NCBI GenBank assembly: GCA_026393655.1
Contig: JAPKZT010000256.1
Location: 1 to 9,107 of the forward strand
Reading direction: 5' to 3'
Origin: Actinomycetota bacterium
GTDB lineage: Bacteria > Actinomycetota > Acidimicrobiia > Acidimicrobiales > Ilumatobacteraceae
DNA length: 9,107 nt
The notes beneath the pieces are model-generated. The model was not told where the DNA came from. It searched no databases and saw only the letters and a program-made list of their open reading frames with translations. A program made the position numbers and the translations under genes. This document shows, piece after piece, positions 1 to 5,838 of the stretch (its first letter is position 1; the number at the start of each line of letters is the position of its first letter).

Positions 1-525
1 GTGTATGCATGCGAACTAGATTCTTTAAATGTTGCGATTTTGAAAGAGAATCTCTATTTAAATCGATTGCTAGAAAAAGTTACGATAATCCCTTTGGCAT
101 GTGGAGGAAAATCTGAAATAGTTGAAGTAAAGTTTCGGTCTTTGTCATACGGCGATGCTCTCCAACTGATAGCTGGTGGCGATGAAACTCAATCGTCCGG
201 GAGCAATTCAAATGCCACTGGTTATATTGCTCCAGTGTTGCAGGTGTCCTTGGATGAATTATTTGCAAAAACTGAACTTCAACGACCCAACAAAATTAAG
301 ATAGATGTCGACGGCAACGAGTTGATAGTTTTGGCAGGCACAGTGGAATTATTAACTGGGGCGAGCGAAATCTATTTTGAGGATGGAATGACGGTTGCGT
401 GCGCTGATTTCATGAGTTTTCTTCAATCAAAAGGTTTTGAGGAAGTTGCCAAAAGTGAGCAGTATGCGAAGGGTGATAAGAATCTTTTGGTAGGTTACAC
501 AAAGATTTTTGTTAAATCGGCTTAA
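1..525 (+). CDS. FkbM-family SAM-dependent methyltransferase, 3' part (5' end outside window)
   Basis: The last 174 residues of a protein whose reading frame is open at base 1. The GTG at base 1 is probably an internal Val codon, not a start. Residues 2-23 (YACELDSLNVAILKENLYLN) match the FkbM region after motif I, where an acidic residue would contact the SAM ribose. Residues 80-90 (LQVSLDELFAK) precede the hallmark block KIKIDVDGNE at 98-107, followed by IVLAG. The usual motif I (DVGANIG-type) must lie upstream of the window. FkbM enzymes are O-methyltransferases that often act on glycans, lipids or secondary metabolites; the substrate here cannot be read. The frame ends with TAA at 523-525, and menC starts 7 nt later, so the two may be co-transcribed. 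This stretch looks more AT-rich than the downstream genes, which is common in cell-surface glycan loci. Family assignment is fairly sure, function is not. Confidence 0.8.
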   Translation: MYACELDSLNVAILKENLYLNRLLEKVTIIPLACGGKSEIVEVKFRSLSYGDALQLIAGGDETQSSGSNSNATGYIAPVLQVSLDELFAKTELQRPNKIKIDVDGNELIVLAGTVELLTGASEIYFEDGMTVACADFMSFLQSKGFEEVAKSEQYAKGDKNLLVGYTKIFVKSA

Positions 526-532
526 CCGCGCA

Positions 533-1639
533 ATGAACTTGCGGGGGGTTGAGTTGTGGCGGGGAAAGATTGATTTGGTGTCGCCGTTTCGAACATCATT
601 TGGCACGGAATTTTCGCGCGAGTTGCTGTTTGTGCACGCCGTCGGTGAGAGTCACGCTGGCTGGGGTGAATGTGTAGCAATGGTGGAACCCAATTATTCA
701 TCCGAGTATCTAGATAACTGTGTGCAAGTGGTTTCACGGTTTTTGTTGCCACTTCTACACGCAGATATATCAGCCGAAAGTTTTGTTTCAAACGCCTCGT
801 CAATTCGCGGAAACTACATGGCAAAGGCGTGTGTTGAAACAGCGTTACTTGATCTCAGATTACGCGAACAAAGTTCGTCGCTTGCAAAGTTTCTTGGAGC
901 GACTAAAACTCGCGTGGCCTCAGGTGTCTCGGTAGGTATTCAAGAAAGTCTTGATGCTTTGGTGCGGGTTGTAGGCGAGTACTTAGCGTTGGGTTATCTG
1001 CGCGTGAAATTGAAAATTGAGCCAGGTTTAGATCTTGAACTCGTTCGAACAATTCGCAAAGAATTTGGTGATGAACTGTTGTTGCAAGTAGATGCCAATG
1101 CGGCCTACACAGTTGCTGATGCCGAACATCTCAAAAAACTTGATGAATTCAACTTACTGCTGATCGAACAACCACTACCAGAAGATGATCTTGTCGGTCA
1201 TATTGAGTTGGCGAAAATTATCAACACACCCGTGTGTCTTGATGAATCAATCACTTCATTAGAAACTGCACGTGGTGCGCTTGATCTCAAGGCCTGTTCG
1301 ATAATCAATATCAAATCGGGCCGAGTTGGCGGTTACCTTGAGGCTAAGAAAATTCATGACTTATGTTTGTCGCGAGGTGTGCCAGTTTGGTGTGGGGGAA
1401 TGCTCGAAACAGGCATAGGCCGGGCCGCTAACTTAGCGCTGGCTGCATTGCCTGGATTTACGCTCCCAGGAGACATCTCAGCCTCGGCTCGATATTTCGC
1501 TCGCGATATTACGACTCCGTTTGTTTTAGTTAACGGTCACATTGATGTGCCAAACACTGTTGGTATTGGAGTTGAGCCACTACCAGAAATGCTCGCTAGC
1601 TTTAGAAAGCTTACGACTTTTGAAGTTGCGTCTAGCTAA
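533..1639 (+). CDS. menC: o-succinylbenzoate synthase / N-acylamino acid racemase family enzyme (MenC-like)
   Basis: Enolase-superfamily enzyme of 368 aa from ATG533. It has an N-terminal capping domain (about 1-120, opening LVSPFRTSFGTE) and a TIM barrel. The catalytic set is complete: KxK in VKLKI (K159, K161), metal ligands D187 (QVDANAAY), E212 (IEQPL) and D237 (CLDES), and the opposing base K261 (NIKSGRVGG). The GGMLETGIGRAAN block at about 288-300 is typical of the NSAR/OSBS subfamily. In menaquinone synthesis the family dehydrates SHCHC to o-succinylbenzoate; several members also, or only, racemise N-succinylamino acids. No other men gene is in the window, so OSBS versus racemase is unresolved. 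ATG533 is chosen because the residues after it fit the family N-terminus. An in-frame TTG at 509 would overlap the upstream gene, and neither start has a clear Shine-Dalgarno. The TAA stop lies 8 nt from the stop of the convergent PPOX gene. Confidence 0.85.
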   Translation: MNLRGVELWRGKIDLVSPFRTSFGTEFSRELLFVHAVGESHAGWGECVAMVEPNYSSEYLDNCVQVVSRFLLPLLHADISAESFVSNASSIRGNYMAKACVETALLDLRLREQSSSLAKFLGATKTRVASGVSVGIQESLDALVRVVGEYLALGYLRVKLKIEPGLDLELVRTIRKEFGDELLLQVDANAAYTVADAEHLKKLDEFNLLLIEQPLPEDDLVGHIELAKIINTPVCLDESITSLETARGALDLKACSIINIKSGRVGGYLEAKKIHDLCLSRGVPVWCGGMLETGIGRAANLALAALPGFTLPGDISASARYFARDITTPFVLVNGHIDVPNTVGIGVEPLPEMLASFRKLTTFEVASS

Positions 1640-1647
1640 TCGTTGAT

Positions 1648-2052
1648 CTATTCGTTGAGAGTGAAAATTATGTTCGTTTCAGGCTGGCCGGTCCGACGCT
1701 TTAATACCGAACCAATTGCATTGTAAATCGAAAATATTTTATAGGTAATGCCGTAGCGCTTGGCGATTGCTTTGCGCACAGCGACTGCTTCGGTGCCCGT
1801 GACTAGCCGAGCAACGCCCGAGTAAGTCGTCGCATTTGCTGTGACGTTGCCCTTGATGTCACAGGCTTGAACTTCGATCTTTGGATTTTTGCGGATTCGT
1901 TTTACTTTTCCTGCATTGGTTTCAGTGATTACGCAGTAAGTATTTGCAGCGTCGCCGTATTTCGCAAACCATACTGCAGTCGGAACGCCTTTACCTGATG
2001 CGCGATAACTAACTAGGGACACGTATTTCTCTTTGTCAGATAAAAAGTTCAT
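1648..2052 (-). CDS. PPOX-class split-barrel protein, probable F420-dependent oxidoreductase (Rv2061-like)
   Basis: Protein of 134 aa, the usual size of single-domain pyridoxamine-phosphate-oxidase-like split barrels. YVSLVSYRASGKGVPTAVWF (10-29) is the first strand pair. TETNAGKVKRIRKNPKIEVQ (43-62) is the basic phosphate-gripping segment, followed by ACDIKGNV (63-70) and a GVARLV strand (79-84). This pattern fits the mycobacterial Rv2061 group of predicted F420-binding enzymes (FDOR-B) better than true PdxH. The substrate is unknown; family relatives bind F420, FMN or haem, and many reduce quinone- or enone-like compounds. It starts at ATG (2050-2052), preceded by AAAGGA about 12 nt upstream, a rather long spacing. 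The gene lies 22 nt behind the interrupted pentapeptide lipoprotein gene on the same strand, so an operon is likely. It ends with TAG, converging on menC with no visible terminator hairpin. Confidence 0.8.
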   Translation of the reverse strand: MNFLSDKEKYVSLVSYRASGKGVPTAVWFAKYGDAANTYCVITETNAGKVKRIRKNPKIEVQACDIKGNVTANATTYSGVARLVTGTEAVAVRKAIAKRYGITYKIFSIYNAIGSVLKRRTGQPETNIIFTLNE

Positions 2053-2074
2053 CGATTAGTGAAGTCCTTTCATT

Positions 2075-2731
2075 TTAAGGTTCGGATGGTAACTTCGAGC
2101 CGTCGGGCATCGTTAAGCCGTCGTATAAAACGCGGTCTAATTTTGCAGCACGGAGTTCCGCACCTGTAAGGTCGGCATTAGTTAGGTTGCTATTAAAAAG
2201 ATTTGTGGCGATTAGTTGCGCACTTCGCAAATTCGCTCCCGACAGGTTTGAACTTGTAAGGTTTGAATTGTTGAGGTTGGCGTTAGTCAGATTCGCACCA
2301 TTTAAAATTGTTCCGACCATATCTGCGCCACCTAAATTTGCGCCAATGAGTACAGAGCCAGGCATGTTCGCTGACGAAAGGTAGGCACGAGAAAGTTTTG
2401 CGCCCGTCAGATTCGCGCCAGCCAGATTCGCATTTCACAGATTGGCGAGAGTTAGGTTCGCGCCCGACAGGTTTGCGTCACGCAAGTTCGCAAACGACAG
2501 GTCGGCGCGAGCAAGGTTTGCGCCAGCAAGGTTTGCGCCAACAAGGTTCGCCCAAGACAAGTAACTATTTGAGAGCTTTGCGCCAGCAAGATCAGCACCC
2601 ACCAAATTGGCGTTTGGCGTAATTTTGTAACCATTGATTAGTCGCGATGAATTAGTTCGAGCGCAAGCGACCAAGCCGAATAACGCCAAGCCCAATAAAG
2701 CCAAACTAAGTACGACTCGTTTAATTGTCAT
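2075..2731 (-). pseudogene. Pentapeptide-repeat lipoprotein gene interrupted by one in-frame TGA
   Basis: Read through its single internal stop, this is one frame of 218 codons. Residues 1-23 form a lipoprotein signal peptide: MTIKR, a hydrophobic stretch VVLSLALLGLALFG, then lipobox LVAC with the lipidated Cys at 23. After a short linker (24-40), about 33 tandem A(N/D)LXX pentapeptides run from residue 41 to 205. These should fold as a right-handed quadrilateral beta-helix outside the membrane. A DG...MPDG tail closes the protein. Codon 99 (bases 2435-2437) is TGA and sits exactly at the i+1 position of the twelfth repeat (ANL*N); the five-residue register is perfect on both sides. There is no frameshift and no other stop before TAA at 2075-2077. 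Without readthrough, only 98 residues (2435-2731) are made. An internal ATG at 2365 could give 96 residues but has no visible Shine-Dalgarno or export signal. A longer N-terminus reaching back to 2812 is rejected because it would read through the tRNA gene. Confidence 0.8.
2117..2611 (-). repeat. 15-bp-period tandem array encoding pentapeptide repeats
   Basis: On the plus strand the DNA repeats roughly every 15 bases (units such as AAGGTTTGCGCCAGC and CAGATTCGCGCCAGC), one unit per pentapeptide, about 33 units. Units near 2505-2550 are close to identical, and divergence rises toward the 3' end of the gene (2117-2350). Near-identical units can expand or contract by slippage. The array codes for protein and is not an intergenic repeat. 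Confidence 0.8.
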
Positions 2732-2740
2732 TGCATCCCA

Positions 2741-2746
2741 AGTGTA
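2741..2746 (-). promoter_or_regulatory. Possible -10 element (TACACT) for the pentapeptide lipoprotein
   Basis: On the minus strand TACACT ends 9 nt before ATG2731, inside the 31-nt gap between the tRNA-Pro 3' end and the lipoprotein start. It fits TANNNT. Transcription from it would begin about 2-3 nt before the ATG, giving an almost leaderless message. No -35 box is visible. The same hexamer stands 10 nt before the tig start. Readthrough from upstream is equally possible. Confidence 0.3.
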
Positions 2747-2762
2747 AATTCGAGAATAATTG

Positions 2763-2835
2763 TCGGGGAGGGGGGACTTGAACCCCCGGCCTCCTGGTCC
2801 CAAACCAGGCACGCTACCAACTGCGCCACTCCCCG
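2763..2835 (-). tRNA. tRNA-Pro (anticodon UGG)
   Basis: A 73-nt cloverleaf folds on the minus strand. The acceptor stem is CGGGGAG paired with CTCCCCG, with a 4-bp D stem (GCGC/GCGT). The anticodon stem CCTGG/CCAGG carries loop TTTGGGA, so the anticodon is TGG. The variable loop is AGGCC, and the T arm is GGGGG-TTCAAGT-CCCCC. The C1-G72 pair and discriminator A73 are bacterial proline identity features. The 3' CCA is not encoded: the bases after A73 are CAA, so nucleotidyltransferase must add it. The gene starts 12 nt after the stop of the PLP-enzyme gene and ends 31 nt before the lipoprotein ATG, all on one strand. No obvious promoter or terminator of its own is visible, so processing from a longer transcript is plausible. 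Confidence 0.96.
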
Positions 2836-2847
2836 GACTGAGTAATG

Positions 2848-4026
2848 CTAGCGACTTACGAGCCCGCGAACTGTTGTCAGCAAATGTTTCACATCTTCAT
2901 CGTCTATATATCTTGCAATGCCTGCCCGAACGACGCCACCACTATTTGCGAGGCCAAGTCTCTCGACTATCTCCATCGCATAAGAGTCGCCTGACCAAAC
3001 TGCGATCTTTTTCGCTGCCAGTTCTTGTGCAACTTGATCAGGACTCATTGAATCGACAGTAAACGACACAGTAGGAGCGCGCGATGCCAAGTCATGTGGA
3101 CCCCATACTGTTACTCCAGGTGTGTCGAGCAAGCCTTCAAGTAGCGGCGCAAATACCGCACTCTCAATCTCGGCTAGTCGTTGCATATTTTCTTCAATCA
3201 AAAATCGCGCGGCTGCCTGAACTGCGGCAATACTCTCAAAATTTGGCGTGCCAGTTTCAAACTTTCGGGGCCCAGTCTCACTGGCTGCACGAACCTTGGC
3301 GACGGGCAGAGAATTAAGTAACTCAGGTTCGACATACATCACACCTGCGTGTGGTCCATACCACTTATATGGAGAAGTCGCGAGAACATCACATCCAAGT
3401 TCGCGAATGTTTATCTGCTTGTGCGGCGCAAGAGCAACGGCATCGACAAATACTCGCGCACCATGTTTATGGGCGACTGCGATCGCTGCGTTTAGATCAG
3501 GCATCGTACCGATCAAATTTGATGCGCCAGTAATTGCAACCCACTTGGTTCGGTCAGTCACGAGTTTGCTGAAAGCATCCATGTCGAGACGACCATTTTT
3601 TACGTCAAAAGGCGTAAGCAAATGCTGCGCACCAGATCGTTCGCAAGCAATTCTCCATGGTGAAACATTTGCTTCGTGATCAAGTTGGGTGCCCACCACT
3701 GTGTCGCCAGGTTTTAGTGTTCGCCCAACTGCACGAGTAAACGCCATCGTCATTGTTGTCATATTTGCGCCGAGGCAAATACCAGAAGCATCGGCTCCCA
3801 GAAATTCACCAACCACGGATCGCGTTGATTCTAAAAGAGCGTCGCAAGCATCAGCCGCGGCGAAGAAACCACCTGTGTTGGCATTTGAACCTTGTGCCGC
3901 CCACTCGCTCATCGCGTTAATTGCGACATCAACCATTTGCGTACCTGCGGGCCCGTCAAAGCGAGACCAGCCATCTCTCACTCCGGGGAAGTGATGACGC
4001 AATGATTTATTTTGCGCGTTTTGCAA
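2848..4026 (-). CDS. Cysteine-desulfurase-like PLP enzyme (class V aminotransferase fold), catalytic Cys absent
   Basis: Fold-type I PLP enzyme of about 392 aa, closest in pattern to the VC1184-type group of SufS-like proteins. Numbering from TTG4026: substrate loop FDGPAGTQ (23-30), NANTGGF (49-55), GANMTT (86-91), DHEAN with stacking His117, Asp195 in VDAVALAPH for the pyridine nitrogen, Schiff-base Lys221 in SPYKWYGPH, FETGTPNFE (256-264) and the carboxylate-binding Arg367 (VVRAGIARY). The position of the SufS persulfide Cys (TGHHCAM) reads SGDSYAM here, so Tyr replaces Cys. Ordinary persulfide transfer is therefore unlikely; lyase, epimerase or aminotransferase chemistry is possible and the substrate is unknown. 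The start is uncertain. The frame is open back to ATG4086, but that overlaps the upstream gene by 80 nt. TTG4026 gives the usual spacing before the R-x-x-FP motif, and TTG4002 avoids any overlap. None has a clear Shine-Dalgarno. Stop is TAG. Confidence 0.82.
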   Translation of the reverse strand: MQNAQNKSLRHHFPGVRDGWSRFDGPAGTQMVDVAINAMSEWAAQGSNANTGGFFAAADACDALLESTRSVVGEFLGADASGICLGANMTTMTMAFTRAVGRTLKPGDTVVGTQLDHEANVSPWRIACERSGAQHLLTPFDVKNGRLDMDAFSKLVTDRTKWVAITGASNLIGTMPDLNAAIAVAHKHGARVFVDAVALAPHKQINIRELGCDVLATSPYKWYGPHAGVMYVEPELLNSLPVAKVRAASETGPRKFETGTPNFESIAAVQAAARFLIEENMQRLAEIESAVFAPLLEGLLDTPGVTVWGPHDLASRAPTVSFTVDSMSPDQVAQELAAKKIAVWSGDSYAMEIVERLGLANSGGVVRAGIARYIDDEDVKHLLTTVRGLVSR

Positions 4027-4321
4027 TTTTTGCCAAACGTTTGGCAGTCTTACCAATCGGTTCAATATTGCGCTGGTCGAGATCACCTATTTCGAGTCCA
4101 TTTGTAAAACGCACTCTGTAACGCAACCAGTTAAAACCATTGGCAAGAATAATTTTCCCCTCGCTACCTACGGGTACACCGGTGAGTTCAACAGTTGAGC
4201 GCACCGTGTCACCCATGCTTAAGTCAAGTTGATTTTGATGTGGGTTAGCCAAAGCATGGGGTTTCCAACTCTGTTGGGCACTTGAACTAGATGTACGAGA
4301 TGAACTAGATGTGATAGCCAT
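4007..4321 (-). CDS. Small conserved SH3-like protein of unknown function
   Basis: Protein of 104 aa from ATG4321, not assigned to a named family. It has three visible parts. Residues 4-15 are Ser/Thr-rich and look disordered, with a TSSSSR/TSSSSA tandem repeat. Residues 36-89 form a compact beta-rich module (MGDTVRSTVELTGVPVGSEG, NGFNWLRYRVRF, NGLEIGDLD) that looks like an SH3/KOW-type barrel. Residues 91-104 are a basic helical tail (KTAKRLAKIAKRAK) that could bind nucleic acid or acidic protein. No signal peptide or membrane segment is visible, so it should be cytoplasmic. It diverges from tig with 35 nt between starts, and its 3' end touches the PLP-enzyme gene. An in-frame ATG at 4369 would run into the tig coding region and is less likely. 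That the gene is real is fairly sure, because the central module looks like a selected fold; its role is unknown. Confidence 0.65.
   Translation of the reverse strand: MAITSSSSRTSSSSAQQSWKPHALANPHQNQLDLSMGDTVRSTVELTGVPVGSEGKIILANGFNWLRYRVRFTNGLEIGDLDQRNIEPIGKTAKRLAKIAKRAK
4283..4318 (-). repeat. Two-copy 18-bp in-frame tandem repeat in the Ser-rich N-terminus
   Basis: The 12-mer TGAACTAGATGT occurs on the plus strand at 4283-4294 and at 4301-4312, exactly 18 bases apart. On the minus (coding) strand it gives TSSSSR then TSSSSA in the small SH3-like protein. The period is six codons, so the frame is preserved. It looks like a simple slippage duplication in a disordered tail. Confidence 0.7.
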
Positions 4322-4340
4322 AGTTACAGTTTGCCACAGA

Positions 4341-4346
4341 TACACT
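4341..4346 (+). promoter_or_regulatory. Possible -10 element (TACACT) for tig
   Basis: TACACT ends 10 nt before the tig GTG (4357) inside the 35-bp divergent gap between tig and the SH3-like gene. It fits TANNNT and would start transcription about 3-4 nt before the GTG. No Shine-Dalgarno stands before tig, which agrees with a leaderless or near-leaderless message. No -35 box is visible at 17-18 bp spacing. The opposite-strand promoter must overlap this region. Confidence 0.3.
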
Positions 4347-4356
4347 GCTCGGCACT

Positions 4357-5685
4357 GTGAAAACGACAATTGAAGCCTTAGATGGCAATAAAATTAAACT
4401 TTCAATCGAAGTTGACGAGACCGAATTTGAGCGCTATTTAGACGGCGCGTTTCGCAAAATCTCAACTCAAATCAGTATCCCGGGGTTTCGTCAGGGCAAG
4501 GCACCTCGCCAATTGATTGAGGCTCAAATCGGAAAAGAAGCCGCAAGGTCACAAGCGATTGAAGACGCGATTCCAGCGTCATTAGCGCTCGCAGTTCGCG
4601 AACATGATCTTGACATCATCGCCACGCCTGAAGTCAGTCTCACAAGTGGACAAGAAGACGGAAATGTTTTATTTGACGCCACGTGCGAAGTTCGCCCAGT
4701 GGTCAATGTTGCTGGTTACGAAGGCCTGCGCGTCGAGCTTCCTGCCTTAGTCGCGTCAGTCGAGGATATTGAAGAAGTCGTTACTCACGAACGCAAACGA
4801 CATGCAACACTCCTTGACGTTGATCGCCCCGCAAAAATTGACGATCAAGTTACTCTCGACCTAATTGGTTCGCGCGATGGCGCACCGCTACCTGGTTTGA
4901 ATGTTGATGACTGGCTTTATGAAGTTGGCAAGAATTGGGTTGCCGAAGATTTCGATAAAAATATCATTGGTTCAACAACCGGTCAAAAACTTGAGTTCAC
5001 ATCGCTTCCATCCGGAATGACCGAAACGGCAGATTTCGTCGTAACCGTCAAGAAGATTCAAGAGCAAGTGTTGCCAGAACTAAACGACGAATGGGTTTCC
5101 GAGCACTTGGCCGAGCACGAATCTATTGATGCATGGAAGTCAGCAGTACAAACCCGTATCGAAGAATCACGTTTGAATCAGATTCGCAATACTGTCGTAG
5201 AAAAAACAACTTCGGCCCTCGCCGAGCTGGTTGAGATAGAAGCGCCAGAGGCGATGGTCTCAAGCGATTTGCGTGGGCGCGTGCAGAACACACTCAAACA
5301 GTTTGAACAACAGGGCATTTCGATGGAGCAGTGGCTTTCAATCACGCAACAAACGGCCGAGCAATTTGTGGATGCACTCAAAGAGCAATCGACACTCGCA
5401 GTCAAAGTTGATATTGCGTTGCGTGCTGTCGCGCTTGCGCAAAAACTTGATGCAACCGAAGATGATCTCGAAATGCAATTCGAACGCATCGCGGCACAAG
5501 TCAAGAAAAAACCAGCAGCGATTCGCAAGGCCTACGACAAGAATGATGCGATCGCCGATTTGCGGGCGCAAATCTCAAAGTCAAAAGCAATTGACTGGTT
5601 GTTGCACAACTCAAAGTTTGTTGATGATCAAGGCAACACAATCGATACGGATACGGTGCTCGGTGACCATAATCACGATCATTAG
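4357..5685 (+). CDS. tig: Trigger factor, ribosome-associated chaperone and peptidyl-prolyl isomerase
   Basis: Protein of 442 aa, close to the 432 aa of E. coli trigger factor. The N-terminal ribosome-docking domain (about 1-115) carries the signature GFRQGKAP at 43-50, which contacts L23 at the exit tunnel. A FKBP-like PPIase domain follows (about 157-235). The usual IPGF motif there reads VAEDF (195-199), so the isomerase pocket is divergent and may be weak. The helical chaperone arms run from about 236 to 425, with ELNDEW (241-246) at the domain border. The C-terminus is a His/Asp tail (GDHNHDH), also seen in other trigger factors. It holds nascent chains in the cytosol and shelters them before DnaK or GroEL. 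The GTG start fits the family N-terminus (KTTIEALDGNKIKLSIEV) and has no Shine-Dalgarno. The gene heads the tig-clpP-clpX group, a classical bacterial order. Confidence 0.97.
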   Translation: MKTTIEALDGNKIKLSIEVDETEFERYLDGAFRKISTQISIPGFRQGKAPRQLIEAQIGKEAARSQAIEDAIPASLALAVREHDLDIIATPEVSLTSGQEDGNVLFDATCEVRPVVNVAGYEGLRVELPALVASVEDIEEVVTHERKRHATLLDVDRPAKIDDQVTLDLIGSRDGAPLPGLNVDDWLYEVGKNWVAEDFDKNIIGSTTGQKLEFTSLPSGMTETADFVVTVKKIQEQVLPELNDEWVSEHLAEHESIDAWKSAVQTRIEESRLNQIRNTVVEKTTSALAELVEIEAPEAMVSSDLRGRVQNTLKQFEQQGISMEQWLSITQQTAEQFVDALKEQSTLAVKVDIALRAVALAQKLDATEDDLEMQFERIAAQVKKKPAAIRKAYDKNDAIADLRAQISKSKAIDWLLHNSKFVDDQGNTIDTDTVLGDHNHDH

Positions 5686-5781
5686 CACCAGCACCAGCAC
5701 ACATTTCATATAACTATTGTCTTAACCACTTGGCTTTAAGGCTTGGCAAAGTCCACATAACTAGGCCCGCACGAACTAGCG

Positions 5782-5808
5782 TATTTACTCAGAGCACAAG
5801 AGTGTCGC
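5782..5808. promoter_or_regulatory. Degenerate CIRCE-like inverted repeat upstream of clpP
   Basis: Within the 147-bp tig-clpP gap the sequence reads TATTTACTC, nine bases, then GAGTGTCGC. The HrcA operator CIRCE is TTAGCACTC-N9-GAGTGCTAA. The spacer length is exact and the inner ACTC/GAGTG core matches, but the outer arms do not: about 10 of 18 positions agree. It ends 24 nt before the first possible clpP start. Chance is a real possibility. The rest of the gap holds no terminator hairpin I can see after tig and no convincing -35/-10 pair. Confidence 0.2.
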
Positions 5809-5838
5809 AGTAACTAAAACTAGTCAATAGAGGTGTTT

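Noticed and set aside
2117..2611. CRISPR-like or intergenic tandem repeat array
   Set aside because: The 15-base period equals five codons and encodes A(N/D)LXX repeats; there are no spacers.
2187..2622. Plus-strand open frames across the repeat array
   Set aside because: They are antisense to the 15-bp repeats, rich in repeated RQQG-like strings, and are by-products of the periodic DNA.
2075..2731. Reassigned genetic code (TGA as sense) as the explanation for the internal TGA
   Set aside because: clpP ends at its normal family length with TGA (6466-6468), so TGA acts as a stop in this genome.
2732..2812. N-terminal extension of the pentapeptide lipoprotein frame to position 2812
   Set aside because: It reads straight through the tRNA-Pro gene, and the clear lipoprotein signal peptide begins at ATG2731.
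4326..4358. ACAGT...ACTGT inverted repeat in the tig divergent promoter region as an operator
   Set aside because: Arms of only five bases with a long spacer are expected by chance, and no further symmetry supports it.
5723..5755. Possible rho-independent terminator after tig (CTTGGCTTTAAGGCTTGGC)
   Set aside because: The repeat is direct (CTTGGC twice), not inverted; no stable stem with a T-run can be drawn.
5768..5781. CGC...GCG pair upstream of clpP resembling a ClgR operator
   Set aside because: ClgR sites have five bases between CGC and GCG; here there are eight, and the flanks do not match.
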